Shown here: piece after piece, positions 8,039 through 15,473 of the stretch | Numbering within the stretch: the stretch's first letter is position 1 | Layout: every line of letters begins with the position of its first letter | Assembly (NCBI GenBank): GCA_018263295.1 | Contig: JADFCZ010000032.1 | Coordinates: forward strand, 1 to 36,833 | Reading direction: 5' to 3' | Length of the DNA: 36,833 nt | From: Conexibacter sp. | GTDB taxonomy: Bacteria > Actinomycetota > Thermoleophilia > Solirubrobacterales > 70-9 | The notes under the pieces: model-generated | What the model saw: the letters and a program-made list of their open reading frames with translations, nothing else | What the model was told of the DNA's origin: nothing | Databases searched by the model: none | Position numbers and translations under genes: made by a program

Positions 8039-8060
8039 CATGCCGCATGAGCGGCCGCTC
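8039..8060. repeat. two adjoining palindromes at the RTX gene end
   Basis: CATGC-C-GCATG (8039-8049, 11 bp) runs directly into GAGCGGCCGCTC (8049-8060, 12 bp, perfect), which reaches into the stop codon of the RTX gene (8059-8061). With the P450 palindrome at 8004-8027, three separate dyads fill a 57-bp stretch. They may be a terminator, part of the P450 control region, or chance. Confidence 0.35.
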
Positions 8061-8607
8061 AGTCGAAGATCACGTCCTCGCAGTCGGAGCCGGCCTTGTC
8101 CTTGGGGGTGACGAACACCGTGTCGAAGCCGGGCCCGCAACTGAGCCGGTCCTTCTCGTTGTCGCCGAAGCCGGAGGCATCGAGCTGATCGTCGCCGGGT
8201 CCGCCGAGGAGCACGTCCTTGCCCTTCTCGCCGTAGATGTCGTCCGACCCGTCGCCGCCCTGGATCGTGTCGTCGCCGGGCCCGCCGAAGAGGCCTCCGA
8301 TCAGGTACTGATCGTCGTCGTCGCCTCCGGAGATCTTGTCGTCGCCGGGGCCGCCCTCGACGTAGTCGTTGCCGGCGCCGCCCTCGACCACGTCGTTCCC
8401 CCTCTTCGCGTAGCTCGAGTCGTTGCCGCCCTTGGCGTTGATGCCGTCCGCCTTCGAAGATCCCGTGATCTGATCGTCGAACGGGGTGCCGTTGCACTGC
8501 TTGCCGCCGCCGGCGCAGTTGACGTCGGACGCGAGGGCGACCGCGGCCCAGACCAGCGCGACGGCGCCGAGTGCGCCCACCGCCGCCAGGATTCTCGTTC
8601 TCGTCAT
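8059..8607 (-). CDS. secreted RTX-type calcium-binding repeat protein
   Basis: The 182-residue precursor starts with a Sec signal peptide (basic MTRTR, then a hydrophobic stretch to about residue 26). The mature part carries GGxGxDxxx-type nonapeptide repeats (for example GGAGNDYVE, GGPGDDKIS, GGPGDDTIQ, GGDGSDDIY, GGPGDDQLD, about residues 75-145) that form a calcium-binding parallel beta-roll. Four Cys (about 31, 38, 157, 176) may form disulfides. No hydrolase or toxin domain is fused and no type I exporter is nearby, so it is probably a Sec-exported extracellular or wall-associated protein. A GGGGGAG ribosome site lies 5 nt before the ATG. The 133-bp upstream gap contains a TTGACA at 8695-8690 but no matching -10 that I can see. 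Confidence 0.85.
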   Translation of the reverse strand: MTRTRILAAVGALGAVALVWAAVALASDVNCAGGGKQCNGTPFDDQITGSSKADGINAKGGNDSSYAKRGNDVVEGGAGNDYVEGGPGDDKISGGDDDDQYLIGGLFGGPGDDTIQGGDGSDDIYGEKGKDVLLGGPGDDQLDASGFGDNEKDRLSCGPGFDTVFVTPKDKAGSDCEDVIFD

Positions 8608-8740
8608 TCGATCTCCCCCTTCTTGCCTACGCCGACGCCTACCCGGGCGACCGAAGTCGCGACCGGCACGACCTCCGCGAACTTCGCCGTGTCAACGAAC
8701 TGACGGAAACGGAACCTACTGGATATCCGAGGAGACGCGC

Positions 8741-9148
8741 TCAGTCTCCGGCGGTTGCCCTGGAATCGGCCGGGTTGAGTTCGATCAGCTCGATCCGGTA
8801 GTCGTCGGGATCGCGCACGAAGCAGAGGCGGGAGCCACCCTCGCGGACCGTGTAGGGCGGCCGCTCGGGCTCGATGCCGAGCTCGGCGAGGCGGGACAGG
8901 GTCCCGTCCATGTCCGCGACGGTGATCGCGATGTGGCCGTAGCCGGTCCCGATCTCGTAGGGCTCGGTGACGTCGTGATTGTGCGTCAGCTCGAGCCGGG
9001 CGCCGTCGCCGGGCAGGCCCATGAAGATGTTCGTCGCGTCGTCCCCGATCGGCATCCGGTGGAGGACTTCGAAGCCGAGCTTCTCGTAGAAGCCGACGGA
9101 GGCCTCCGGGTCGAGGATCCGGTAGCAGGTGTGGATCAGCTCGCTCAT
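8741..9148 (-). CDS. VOC-family protein, glyoxalase I-like
   Basis: The 135-residue protein is a two-module vicinal-oxygen-chelate fold very close in length and layout to glyoxalase I. The four expected metal ligands are present at His6, Glu53, His72 and Glu120, in the contexts L-I-H-T, LELTHN, GYGHIAI and YRIELIE. Canonical glyoxalase I converts the methylglyoxal-glutathione hemithioacetal to lactoylglutathione. Actinobacteria mostly lack glutathione, so the thiol cofactor here may be another (for example mycothiol) or the substrate may differ; this is inference. The gene has no Shine-Dalgarno sequence but carries its own promoter-like sequence overlapping the end of the upstream NlpC/P60 gene (see 9156-9184). 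Confidence 0.85.
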   Translation of the reverse strand: MSELIHTCYRILDPEASVGFYEKLGFEVLHRMPIGDDATNIFMGLPGDGARLELTHNHDVTEPYEIGTGYGHIAITVADMDGTLSRLAELGIEPERPPYTVREGGSRLCFVRDPDDYRIELIELNPADSRATAGD

Positions 9149-9155
9149 GGAAGCG

Positions 9156-9184
9156 AGCCTACCGTGCCCGTCCGTGGCGGTCTA
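9156..9184 (-). promoter_or_regulatory. leaderless promoter of the VOC gene
   Basis: On the minus strand TAGACC (9184-9179; one mismatch from TTGACC) is followed by a 17-bp spacer, TAGGCT (9161-9156), 7 nt, and the ATG at 9148. The -35 hexamer contains the TAG stop codon of the NlpC/P60 gene. Spacing is ideal for a sigma70-type promoter, and the transcript would start at or beside the ATG. Confidence 0.5.
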
Positions 9185-10444
9185 GAAGCCGGCGGGGTGA
9201 GTGGCGGTGAAGCTCTGGGACTGCTCCCAGGAGCTCGAGTAGTCGGCCCAGCTCGGGCCGTCGCCGCCGGAGTCCGACGTGTCCCAGCGCAGCCCGGCGA
9301 TGACCGCGTAGGCGTGGCCGGAGTTGGCGTAGACCGTGATCCAGTTGCCGACGCCGGGCTCGCCCCAGCTCATGAAGCCGGTCGAGTCGAGTGGCGTGTC
9401 GAGGAAGCCGCCGCCGTGGAGGGCGTAGCTGACCGCGCCGGAGCAGTCGTAGCCTGACGCCTCGAAGCTGCCGTGGCCGCCGCCCCAGACGTAGGGCTTG
9501 TCGCGGATCGCGTTCGCGGCGGCGATCACGTCCTTGACCTGCTGAGGGGCGTCGGCGGGCGCGGTCGCGCTGCCGTCGGCGTTGAGGATCGCGGTGCTGC
9601 CGTTCGGGGCGGGGACGCTCGGCGCCGGAGCGGCGACGGTCGTGTCGGCGGCCTCGGCCGCCGCGGCCGCCTGGCGACGCTCGGCGCCGGCGATGCCGGA
9701 CTCGAGGTCGCCCTCGCGGGCGGTCAGCTGCTGCAGCGTCTCGCGGCGCGCGGCGCGGGCGGCGTAGAGCTGCTGCTCCTGCGCCTCGAGCGCGGCGCGC
9801 TGGTCGGCGAGCTCATCGTGCCGGGCGGCGAGATCGTCGCGGGCGGCGGCGATCCGCTCCTTCGTGTCGGCGAGGTGCTCGACGGTCGTCTCGACCTCGT
9901 CGCGCAGGTCCTTGACCCTGGTGACCGTGTCCTCCTGGTACTGGTGGACGCGGTCGAGGTAGCTGGCGTCGACCGACGCGTCCTCCCAGCTCGAGGACTC
10001 GATCAGAAGCTTGATCATGTCCGGGTCGTCCGACTTGTAGACGCCGACGAGGATCTTCTCGAGCTCGTCGACGGCGACCTTCAGGTTCTTGCGGACCCGG
10101 GCGAGGTGCTCGCGGCCGGCGTCGAGCTCGTCCTCGGCGACGGCGAGCTCCTCCTCCTTGGCCTGGAGCTCGGCCGCGGCCGCCTCCTCCGCCTGGCGGG
10201 CCTCGGAGACCTGACCGATCAACGCGTTGATCTGCTGGTTGCTCTCGTCGAGCTCCTGGGCGATCGAAGTCTGCTGGTCGCGGACGTCGGCGAGGGCCGC
10301 CTGCTTCTCGGCGATCGTCGCATCGGCGGGCGCCGGGCGCAGCATCACGACCGCCGTGCAGACGGCGATTAGGAGAAGCGCGGCGGCTACGAGCAGACGG
10401 GCGGAAGGGGTCCCTGCCCTGTTGTCGAAGAGGTTCGGTCGCAT
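9182..10444 (-). CDS. NlpC/P60 peptidoglycan endopeptidase with N-terminal coiled coil
   Basis: The 420-residue protein starts with a hydrophobic segment (about residues 16-34) and an A-D-A signal-peptidase-like site. About 220 residues of Glu/Ala/Gln-rich coiled coil follow, then an Ala/Pro linker, then an NlpC/P60-type cysteine peptidase domain. In that domain the DCSG motif supplies the nucleophile (Cys334) and His in SGHAYAVI the base. This is the architecture of RipA-, PcsB- or CwlO-type hydrolases that cut peptidoglycan stem peptides during division; the coiled coil normally holds the enzyme inactive or docks it to FtsEX-like partners. ATG 10444 is preferred over the adjoining TTG. No ribosome site is visible, but a strong hairpin ends 8 nt before the ATG, suggesting post-transcriptional control. 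Confidence 0.88.
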   Translation of the reverse strand: MRPNLFDNRAGTPSARLLVAAALLLIAVCTAVVMLRPAPADATIAEKQAALADVRDQQTSIAQELDESNQQINALIGQVSEARQAEEAAAAELQAKEEELAVAEDELDAGREHLARVRKNLKVAVDELEKILVGVYKSDDPDMIKLLIESSSWEDASVDASYLDRVHQYQEDTVTRVKDLRDEVETTVEHLADTKERIAAARDDLAARHDELADQRAALEAQEQQLYAARAARRETLQQLTAREGDLESGIAGAERRQAAAAAEAADTTVAAPAPSVPAPNGSTAILNADGSATAPADAPQQVKDVIAAANAIRDKPYVWGGGHGSFEASGYDCSGAVSYALHGGGFLDTPLDSTGFMSWGEPGVGNWITVYANSGHAYAVIAGLRWDTSDSGGDGPSWADYSSSWEQSQSFTATHPAGF

Positions 10445-10452
10445 CAATCGGG

Positions 10453-10477
10453 GCGAGGGGGTCGGAACCCCACTCGC
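10453..10477 (-). promoter_or_regulatory. strong stem-loop just upstream of the NlpC/P60 start codon
   Basis: On the minus strand, GCGAG-T-GGGGT pairs with ACCCC-CTCGC around a TCCG tetraloop: ten base pairs with a single bulged T. The hairpin ends 8 nt before the ATG at 10444, exactly where the ribosome would bind. The rest of the 10445-10625 gap contains no ORF I can support and does not match the c-di-AMP riboswitch consensus that often precedes such genes. A translational switch or RNA-binding site is possible. Confidence 0.45.
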
Positions 10478-10495
10478 GACGCGGCAGGCTAGAGG

Positions 10496-10579
10496 TCGCC
10501 GGCCGTTTGCAAGCGCTCGCTAACAGTCCTGCAACGGATCTTGCGTCCGTCGCGATGCCGCTCGCTGGGCCGTTTTGCA
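10496..10579. repeat. two near-identical 17-19 bp direct repeats upstream of the NlpC/P60 gene
   Basis: GTCGCCGGCCGTTTGCA (10496-10512) and CTCGCTGGGCCGTTTTGCA (10561-10579) match at all but a few positions, in the same orientation and about 65 bp apart. They lie in the otherwise empty 181-bp gap between the MaoC gene end and the NlpC/P60 start. They could be tandem binding sites of a cell-wall regulator, or a small duplication. Confidence 0.35.
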
Positions 10580-10625
10580 GGGTCTCTGCCATCCCGGGCG
10601 GGATCGTGAGTGATCTGTGAGCGGG

Positions 10626-11564
10626 CTAACCGAGGGCTCGCAGGAGGAGAACTGAGCCGGCCGGCGCGATCTCGCCGGCGAGGTGGAGCGGCGGCTCCTC
10701 CCCCGCCGCGCCGCGCACGGCGAACGCCGTGCCCGCGCCGCGCTCCTCGGCCGCGAACCGGACCCGTCCCGGCAGCGGCACCGGCCGGCGGAACGAGACG
10801 CTCACGGTGAATGCGCCCGGAAGCCGACCCTCGAGCTGGGCGAGGCAGCGGGCCATCGTCCACATCCCATGGGCGATCGGCCGCGGGAATCCGAAGGCGC
10901 GAGCGGTGAGCTGGTGGAGGTGGATCGGGTTGCGATCGCCGGAGACGGCCGCGTAGCGGCGGCCGAGGTCGCCGGGCAGCCGCCACTCCGAGGATGCCGG
11001 CGTTCCGGCGTCCGGAGCCTCGGGACCGTCGTCGCGCGGCGCGGCGGGATCGCCACCGCCGCGGTGGAGGATCGTGCCGCGCTCCTCCCATACGACCGCT
11101 CCGCCGGAGCGCGCGGTGACAAGCAGCGAGAAAGCCGTCCCCTTCGGGTGGGGGCGCAGGTCGGCGGCGCGAACCTCGACGTCGAGCGGCTCGCCGATCC
11201 CGATCGGCCGGTGCTGGACGATCTCGTCGTCGAGGTGAACGAGCCCGAGCAACGGGAACGGAAACGAGCCCGTGCTCATCAGCACCATCTGCAGCGGGAA
11301 GGAGAGGACGTGGGGCCAGGTGGCCGGCAGCTCGTTGCGCAGCGTCAGCGCACAGGCGCGGCAGTAGGCGGCGAGCGCGTCCGGTTCGGTCGCGACGCCG
11401 GCGACGCCGAGCCCCTCCGCGGGCAGCACGTCGCTGCGAGCGCCTCCCGGGAACAGCGGCAGGCGCCCGAGCAGCCCGGCGCCGGGGACGGCGCCGAACC
11501 CGGCGCGGCCGTAGAGCGGCAAGGGCGACGGCATGCCGTCGAGCATCCGCACGTCCCCGGCCAC
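10626..11564 (-). CDS. MaoC-like double-hotdog (R)-specific enoyl-CoA hydratase (HtdX-type)
   Basis: The 312-residue protein is a double-hotdog hydratase 2. The C-terminal half holds the active-site pattern G-D-R-N-P-I-H (Asp210, His215) followed by G-F-P-R-P-I-A-H-G-M-W. The N-terminal half is a degenerate hotdog that usually forms the acyl tunnel. It adds water to trans-2-enoyl-CoA to give the (R)-3-hydroxyacyl-CoA, or runs in reverse. GTG 11564 lies 2 bp after the FabG4 stop (TGAGCGTG); ATG 11546, in the same frame, is an alternative start. It is the last gene of the five-gene acyl-CoA operon. The order FabG4-type reductase then HtdX-type hydratase matches the mycobacterial Rv0242c-Rv0241c pair. 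Confidence 0.87.
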   Translation of the reverse strand: MAGDVRMLDGMPSPLPLYGRAGFGAVPGAGLLGRLPLFPGGARSDVLPAEGLGVAGVATEPDALAAYCRACALTLRNELPATWPHVLSFPLQMVLMSTGSFPFPLLGLVHLDDEIVQHRPIGIGEPLDVEVRAADLRPHPKGTAFSLLVTARSGGAVVWEERGTILHRGGGDPAAPRDDGPEAPDAGTPASSEWRLPGDLGRRYAAVSGDRNPIHLHQLTARAFGFPRPIAHGMWTMARCLAQLEGRLPGAFTVSVSFRRPVPLPGRVRFAAEERGAGTAFAVRGAAGEEPPLHLAGEIAPAGSVLLLRALG

Positions 11565-11566
11565 GC

Positions 11567-12973
11567 TCAGGCCCCGATCAGGCTCTGGCCGCAGACCCGG
11601 ATCACGTTGCCGTTGAGCCCGGTCGAGTCGGGCGCGGCGAGCCAGGCGATCGTCTCGGCGACGTCGACCGGCAGCCCGCCCTGCGAGAGCGAGTTCATCC
11701 GCCGCCCGGCCTCGCGCGGGCCGATCGGCATCGCCGCGGTCATCTGCGTCTCGATGAAACCGGGAGCGACCGCGTTGATCGTTCCCGACCGCTCGGCGAG
11801 GACCGGGGCCATCGCCTCGACCATGCCGATCACTCCCGCCTTCGAAGTCGAGTAGTTGGTCTGACCGGCGTTGCCGGCGATGCCGCTCATCGACGAGACG
11901 CAGACGATTCTCCCGTCCGGCCTCAGCAGGCCGTCGCGGGAGAGGAGCTCGGCGTTGATCCGCTCCTCCGCCGTCAGGTTGATGGCGATCGTCAGCTCCC
12001 AACGGTCGGCGTCCATCCCGCCGAGGGTCTTGTCGCGCGTGACGCCGGCGTTGTGGACGACGACGTCGACGCCGCCGTGTTCGGCCGCGAGGGCGTCGCA
12101 GATCGCGGCGGGGGCGTCGGCGGCGGTGATGTCGGCGACGATCGCCGAGCCCCCAAATGCCCCGACGACCCGCTCGAGGTCGTCCTTCAGGGCCGGCACG
12201 TCGAGGCCGACGACGTGGGCGCCGTCGCGGGCGAGGACGCCCGCGATCGCCTCGCCGATCCCGCGCGAGGCGCCGGTGACGAGCGCGACCTTGCCGCGCA
12301 GCGGGTGCTCGCGGTCGACCTCGGGCACGTCGCGCCCGGCGCCGACCCGCGCGGTCTGGCCGGAGACGTAGGCCGATCGCGGCGAGAGGAAGAAGCGGAG
12401 ACTGGAGCCGAGCCGGCCCTCCGAGCCGGCGCCGACCCGGATCAGCTGGGCGGTGCCGCCATAGCGAAGCTCCTTGCCGGCGGCGCGGACGAAGCCCTCG
12501 AGCGCACGCTGGGCGGTGGCCGCGGCGGGATCCGCGGGATCGCCCGGTTCGCCGCCGAGGACGATCAGGCGCCCGCTCGGCTCGAGCCGGCGGATCGTCG
12601 GATGGAAGAAGCGCCAGAGCTCGCGCAGCTCGGAGCTGCTCGCGATCCCGGTCGCGTCGAAGACGAGCGCCTTCCAGCGCTGCGACCCGGGCGCCTCGTC
12701 GTTCCAGATGCCGGCGTCGACCGCGGCCCCGCCGAGCGCGGCACGGACCTCGTCGTGGAGGCGGCTGTCGACCTTCGCGCCCGCGTCCGCGAGGACCGAG
12801 GCGACGGCGTCGCCGCAGCGTCCGCCCGCTGCCGAGCCGACGAGGACGCGGCCGGCGATCAGCGGGGCGCCCTGCTCCCAGCGGTCGAGCTCGACCGGCT
12901 GCGGCAGGCCGAGGCTCTTGGCGAGGAAGCCGCCGACCGGGTTGTTGACGATCTGGGAGTAGGCGTCGGCCAC
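11567..12973 (-). CDS. fabG4: high-molecular-weight FabG (FabG4-type) 3-ketoacyl-CoA reductase
   Basis: At 468 residues this is about 220 longer than ordinary FabG. Residues 1-220 form an N-terminal flavodoxin/Rossmann-like region without a nucleotide motif. The C-terminal SDR domain has TGASRGIG (233-240), HNAG (about 307-310), Asn332, Ser360/361, Tyr374 and Lys378. This two-domain plan is that of mycobacterial FabG4, an NADH-dependent 3-ketoacyl-CoA reductase. It interconverts (R)-3-hydroxyacyl-CoA and 3-ketoacyl-CoA, so with the neighbouring (R)-hydratase and thiolase it completes the cycle. The GTG start at 12973 lies 3 bp after the thiolase stop, indicating coupled translation. Confidence 0.9.
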   Translation of the reverse strand: MADAYSQIVNNPVGGFLAKSLGLPQPVELDRWEQGAPLIAGRVLVGSAAGGRCGDAVASVLADAGAKVDSRLHDEVRAALGGAAVDAGIWNDEAPGSQRWKALVFDATGIASSSELRELWRFFHPTIRRLEPSGRLIVLGGEPGDPADPAAATAQRALEGFVRAAGKELRYGGTAQLIRVGAGSEGRLGSSLRFFLSPRSAYVSGQTARVGAGRDVPEVDREHPLRGKVALVTGASRGIGEAIAGVLARDGAHVVGLDVPALKDDLERVVGAFGGSAIVADITAADAPAAICDALAAEHGGVDVVVHNAGVTRDKTLGGMDADRWELTIAINLTAEERINAELLSRDGLLRPDGRIVCVSSMSGIAGNAGQTNYSTSKAGVIGMVEAMAPVLAERSGTINAVAPGFIETQMTAAMPIGPREAGRRMNSLSQGGLPVDVAETIAWLAAPDSTGLNGNVIRVCGQSLIGA

Positions 12974-12976
12974 GGC

Positions 12977-14251
12977 TCAGGCCTCGAGGATCGCGACCAC
13001 GCCCTGCCCGCCGGCGGCGCAGATCGAGATCAGGCCGCGGCCGCCGCCGCGCTCGTGAAGCATCTTCGCGAGGTTGCCGACGATCCGGCCTCCGGTCGCG
13101 GCGAACGGATGCCCGGCCGCCAGCGAGCCGCCGCGGACGTTGAGCTTGTCGCGGTCGATCGCGCCGAGCGGCTCGTCGAGGCCGAGGCGCTCGCGGCAGA
13201 ACACCGGGTCCTCCCAAGCGGCGAGCGTGCAGAGGACCTGCGCGGCGAACGCCTCGTGGATCTCGTAGAGGTCGAAGTCCTGCAGGCCGAGGCCGCGGCG
13301 CGCGAGCAGGCGCGGGACCGCGTAGGCGGGCGCCATCAGCAGTCCCTCGCGGGCGGTGACGTGGTCGACCGCGGCGGTCTCGGCGTCGACGAATCGGGCC
13401 AGCGGCTCGAGGCCGCGCTGCTCGGCCCAGCCGGACGTCCCGAGCAGGACCGCCGAGGCGCCGTCGCTGAGCGGCGTCGAGTTGCCGGCGGTCATCGTCC
13501 CGTCCTCGCCGCCGAAGGCCGGCTTCAGCTTCGCGAGCGACTCGACCGTCGAGTCGGGCCGGAGGTTCTGATCGCGCTCGAGCCCGAGGTAGGGCGTGAC
13601 GAGGTCGTCCTCGAACCCGGCGTCGTAGGCGGCGCCGAGGTGTTGATGGCTGGCGGCGGCGAGCTCGTCCTGGGCGAGCCTGGTGATGCCCCACTCGCGG
13701 GCCATTATCGCCGTGTGCTCACCCATCGAGAGCCCGGTCCGGGGCTCGGAGTTGCGGGGGATCTCGGGGACGAGCTGGCCGGGGCGGATGCGGGCCAGCG
13801 CCTTGACGCGGTCCACGGTCGACCGCGCGGAGTTCGCCTCCAGCAGGATCTCGCGGAGGTCGTCGTTGAGCGCGATCGGAGCGTCCGAGGTGGTGTCGAC
13901 GCCGCAGGCGATGCCGCTTGCGACCTGGCCGAGGGCGATCTTGTTGGCGACGAGGATCGCCGTCTCCAGCCCGGTCCCGCACGCCTGCCCGACGTCGTAG
14001 GCCGGCGTTTCGGGGGAGATCCGGGTGCCGAGGAGGGACTCCCTCGTGAGGTTGAAGTCGCGGCTGTGCTTGAGGACGGCGCCGCCCGCGATCTCCCCGA
14101 GCCGCTCGCCGGCGATGGCGGTGCGGTCGATCAGGCCGTCGAGCGCGGCGGTGAGCATGTCCTGGTTGGAGGCTTTCGCGTAGGGGCCGTTCGAGCGCGC
14201 GAACGGGATCCGGTTCGAGCCGAGTACGTATGCCGTTTCGTTCCCCGCCAC
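12977..14251 (-). CDS. acetyl-CoA C-acyltransferase (thiolase, FadA2/FadI-like)
   Basis: The 424-residue protein is a thiolase with all three catalytic residues: nucleophile Cys91 in GQACGTG, His381 in AAGHPFAATG and Cys411 in ISICAAGGQG. It cleaves 3-ketoacyl-CoA to acetyl-CoA plus a shortened acyl-CoA, or condenses in reverse. The N-terminal N-R-I-P-F-A-R-S and the length resemble mycobacterial FadA2 and the FadI branch rather than short acetoacetyl-CoA thiolases. GTG 14251 is chosen because it begins right before the first beta-strand and lies 7 bp after the acyl-CoA dehydrogenase stop. It is the third gene of the operon and sits directly before the FabG4-type reductase. Confidence 0.92.
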   Translation of the reverse strand: MAGNETAYVLGSNRIPFARSNGPYAKASNQDMLTAALDGLIDRTAIAGERLGEIAGGAVLKHSRDFNLTRESLLGTRISPETPAYDVGQACGTGLETAILVANKIALGQVASGIACGVDTTSDAPIALNDDLREILLEANSARSTVDRVKALARIRPGQLVPEIPRNSEPRTGLSMGEHTAIMAREWGITRLAQDELAAASHQHLGAAYDAGFEDDLVTPYLGLERDQNLRPDSTVESLAKLKPAFGGEDGTMTAGNSTPLSDGASAVLLGTSGWAEQRGLEPLARFVDAETAAVDHVTAREGLLMAPAYAVPRLLARRGLGLQDFDLYEIHEAFAAQVLCTLAAWEDPVFCRERLGLDEPLGAIDRDKLNVRGGSLAAGHPFAATGGRIVGNLAKMLHERGGGRGLISICAAGGQGVVAILEA

Positions 14252-14258
14252 CGTGCCG

Positions 14259-15473
14259 CTACTTCAGCTCGGCCGACGTCAGCCCGAGCAGCTGGCGGGC
14301 GATGATCAGGAGCTGGATCTGCTGGGTGCCCTCGAAGATGTCGAGGATCTTCGCGTCGCGGGCCCACTTCTCGAGCAGCTCGTCCTCGCCGAGGCCGGTC
14401 GCCCCACAGAGCGCGACGCAGCCCAGCGCGACGTCGACGCAGGTCCGGCCCGCCTTCGCCTTCGCGTATGAGGCGTGGAGCGAGTTCGGCTTGCCGTTGT
14501 CGGCCATCCATGCCGCCTCCATCGTCAGCAGCCGGGCGGCCTCGTAGTCGGCCTCCATGTCGAGGAGCTCGGCGGCGGCGGCCGGCTGGCGCGCGGCGGG
14601 GCGGTCGGGATCGACCTCGACGCCGGCCTCGGCGAGCAGCTCCGTCGTCCGCTCGAGGCAGGCCCGGGTCAGGCCGACGGCCATCGCCGCGACCAGCGGG
14701 CGCGTGTTGTCGAAGGTCCGCATCGCGCCGGCGAAGCTCTTCTTCGTGTCGATCTCGGGGCTGCCGAGGAGGTTCTCCTTCGGGACCCTGCAGTCGTCGA
14801 GGATGAACGCGGCCGTGTCCGACGCCCTGATCCCGAGCTTGTGCTCGAGCCGGTCGAGCTTCAGGCCCGGGTTCGAGCGCTCGACGACGAACGACTTGAT
14901 CGCCGCGCGGCCCTGCTTGGGGTCGAGGCTCGCCCAGACGACGACGAGGTCCGCGCGCTCGCCCGATGTGACGTAGATCTTCTCGCCGTTTAGGACGTAG
15001 TCGTCGCCGTCCACGACGGCCGTCGTCCGGATCGCCGCCGAGTCGGACCCGGCCTCCGGCTCGGTGATCGCCATCGCCGCCCACTTGCCCTTGAAGCGCG
15101 CCTTCTGCTCGTCGTCTGCGACCGCGGCGATCGCCGAGTTGCCGAGGCCCTGCCGCGGCATCGAAAGCAGCAGCCCGACGTCGCCCCAGCACATCTCCAT
15201 GATCCCCAGGACCGAGGCGAGGTTGGAGCCGTTGCGGTTGCCGCCGTCGCCGTTCTCGGTCGCGCGGCTGACGCCCGCGGCGCCGGCGCCGCCCGAAGCG
15301 CCGCCCTCGTCGAGGCCGTCGATCATCGCCGCGAGCATGTCGAGCTCCTTCGGGTACTCGTGCTCGGCGAGGTCGTACTTGCGCGAGATCGGGCGCAGCA
15401 CCTCGGTCGCGACCATGTGGGCCTGCTGAACCAGCGGCTCCATCTTCTTCGGGATCTCGAGGTTGATGCTCAT
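14259..15473 (-). CDS. acyl-CoA dehydrogenase, subunit retaining the flavin-ring and catalytic site
   Basis: The 404-residue protein is an acyl-CoA dehydrogenase with a well-conserved TEPEAGSD (137-144), YVTSG (167-171) and catalytic Glu381 in F-E-G-T-Q-Q-I-Q. The arginine motif R-x-x-F-G, which contacts the FAD of the partner subunit in homotetramers, is missing (the region reads AGVEVDPDRPAARQ), and the GGxGY loop is degraded to C-G-A-T-G-L-G. Residues about 57-84 are a Gly/Asn-rich insertion. Its ATG overlaps the stop of the preceding dehydrogenase gene by ATGA. Together these point to an obligate heteromer with that neighbour, as known for the ChsE (FadE26-FadE27-type) alpha2beta2 enzymes. 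The acyl substrate is unknown. Confidence 0.9.
   Translation of the reverse strand: MSINLEIPKKMEPLVQQAHMVATEVLRPISRKYDLAEHEYPKELDMLAAMIDGLDEGGASGGAGAAGVSRATENGDGGNRNGSNLASVLGIMEMCWGDVGLLLSMPRQGLGNSAIAAVADDEQKARFKGKWAAMAITEPEAGSDSAAIRTTAVVDGDDYVLNGEKIYVTSGERADLVVVWASLDPKQGRAAIKSFVVERSNPGLKLDRLEHKLGIRASDTAAFILDDCRVPKENLLGSPEIDTKKSFAGAMRTFDNTRPLVAAMAVGLTRACLERTTELLAEAGVEVDPDRPAARQPAAAAELLDMEADYEAARLLTMEAAWMADNGKPNSLHASYAKAKAGRTCVDVALGCVALCGATGLGEDELLEKWARDAKILDIFEGTQQIQLLIIARQLLGLTSAELK

Noticed and set aside
8690-8695. Consensus -35 TTGACA (minus strand) upstream of the RTX gene
   Set aside because: No -10-like hexamer with A at position 2 and T at position 6 occurs 16-18 bp downstream, so I do not call a promoter.
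10444-10625. c-di-AMP (ydaO-type) riboswitch upstream of the NlpC/P60 gene
   Set aside because: The gap is long enough and the gene class fits, but I could not find the conserved internal motifs of that riboswitch; only a hairpin and a near-repeat are visible.
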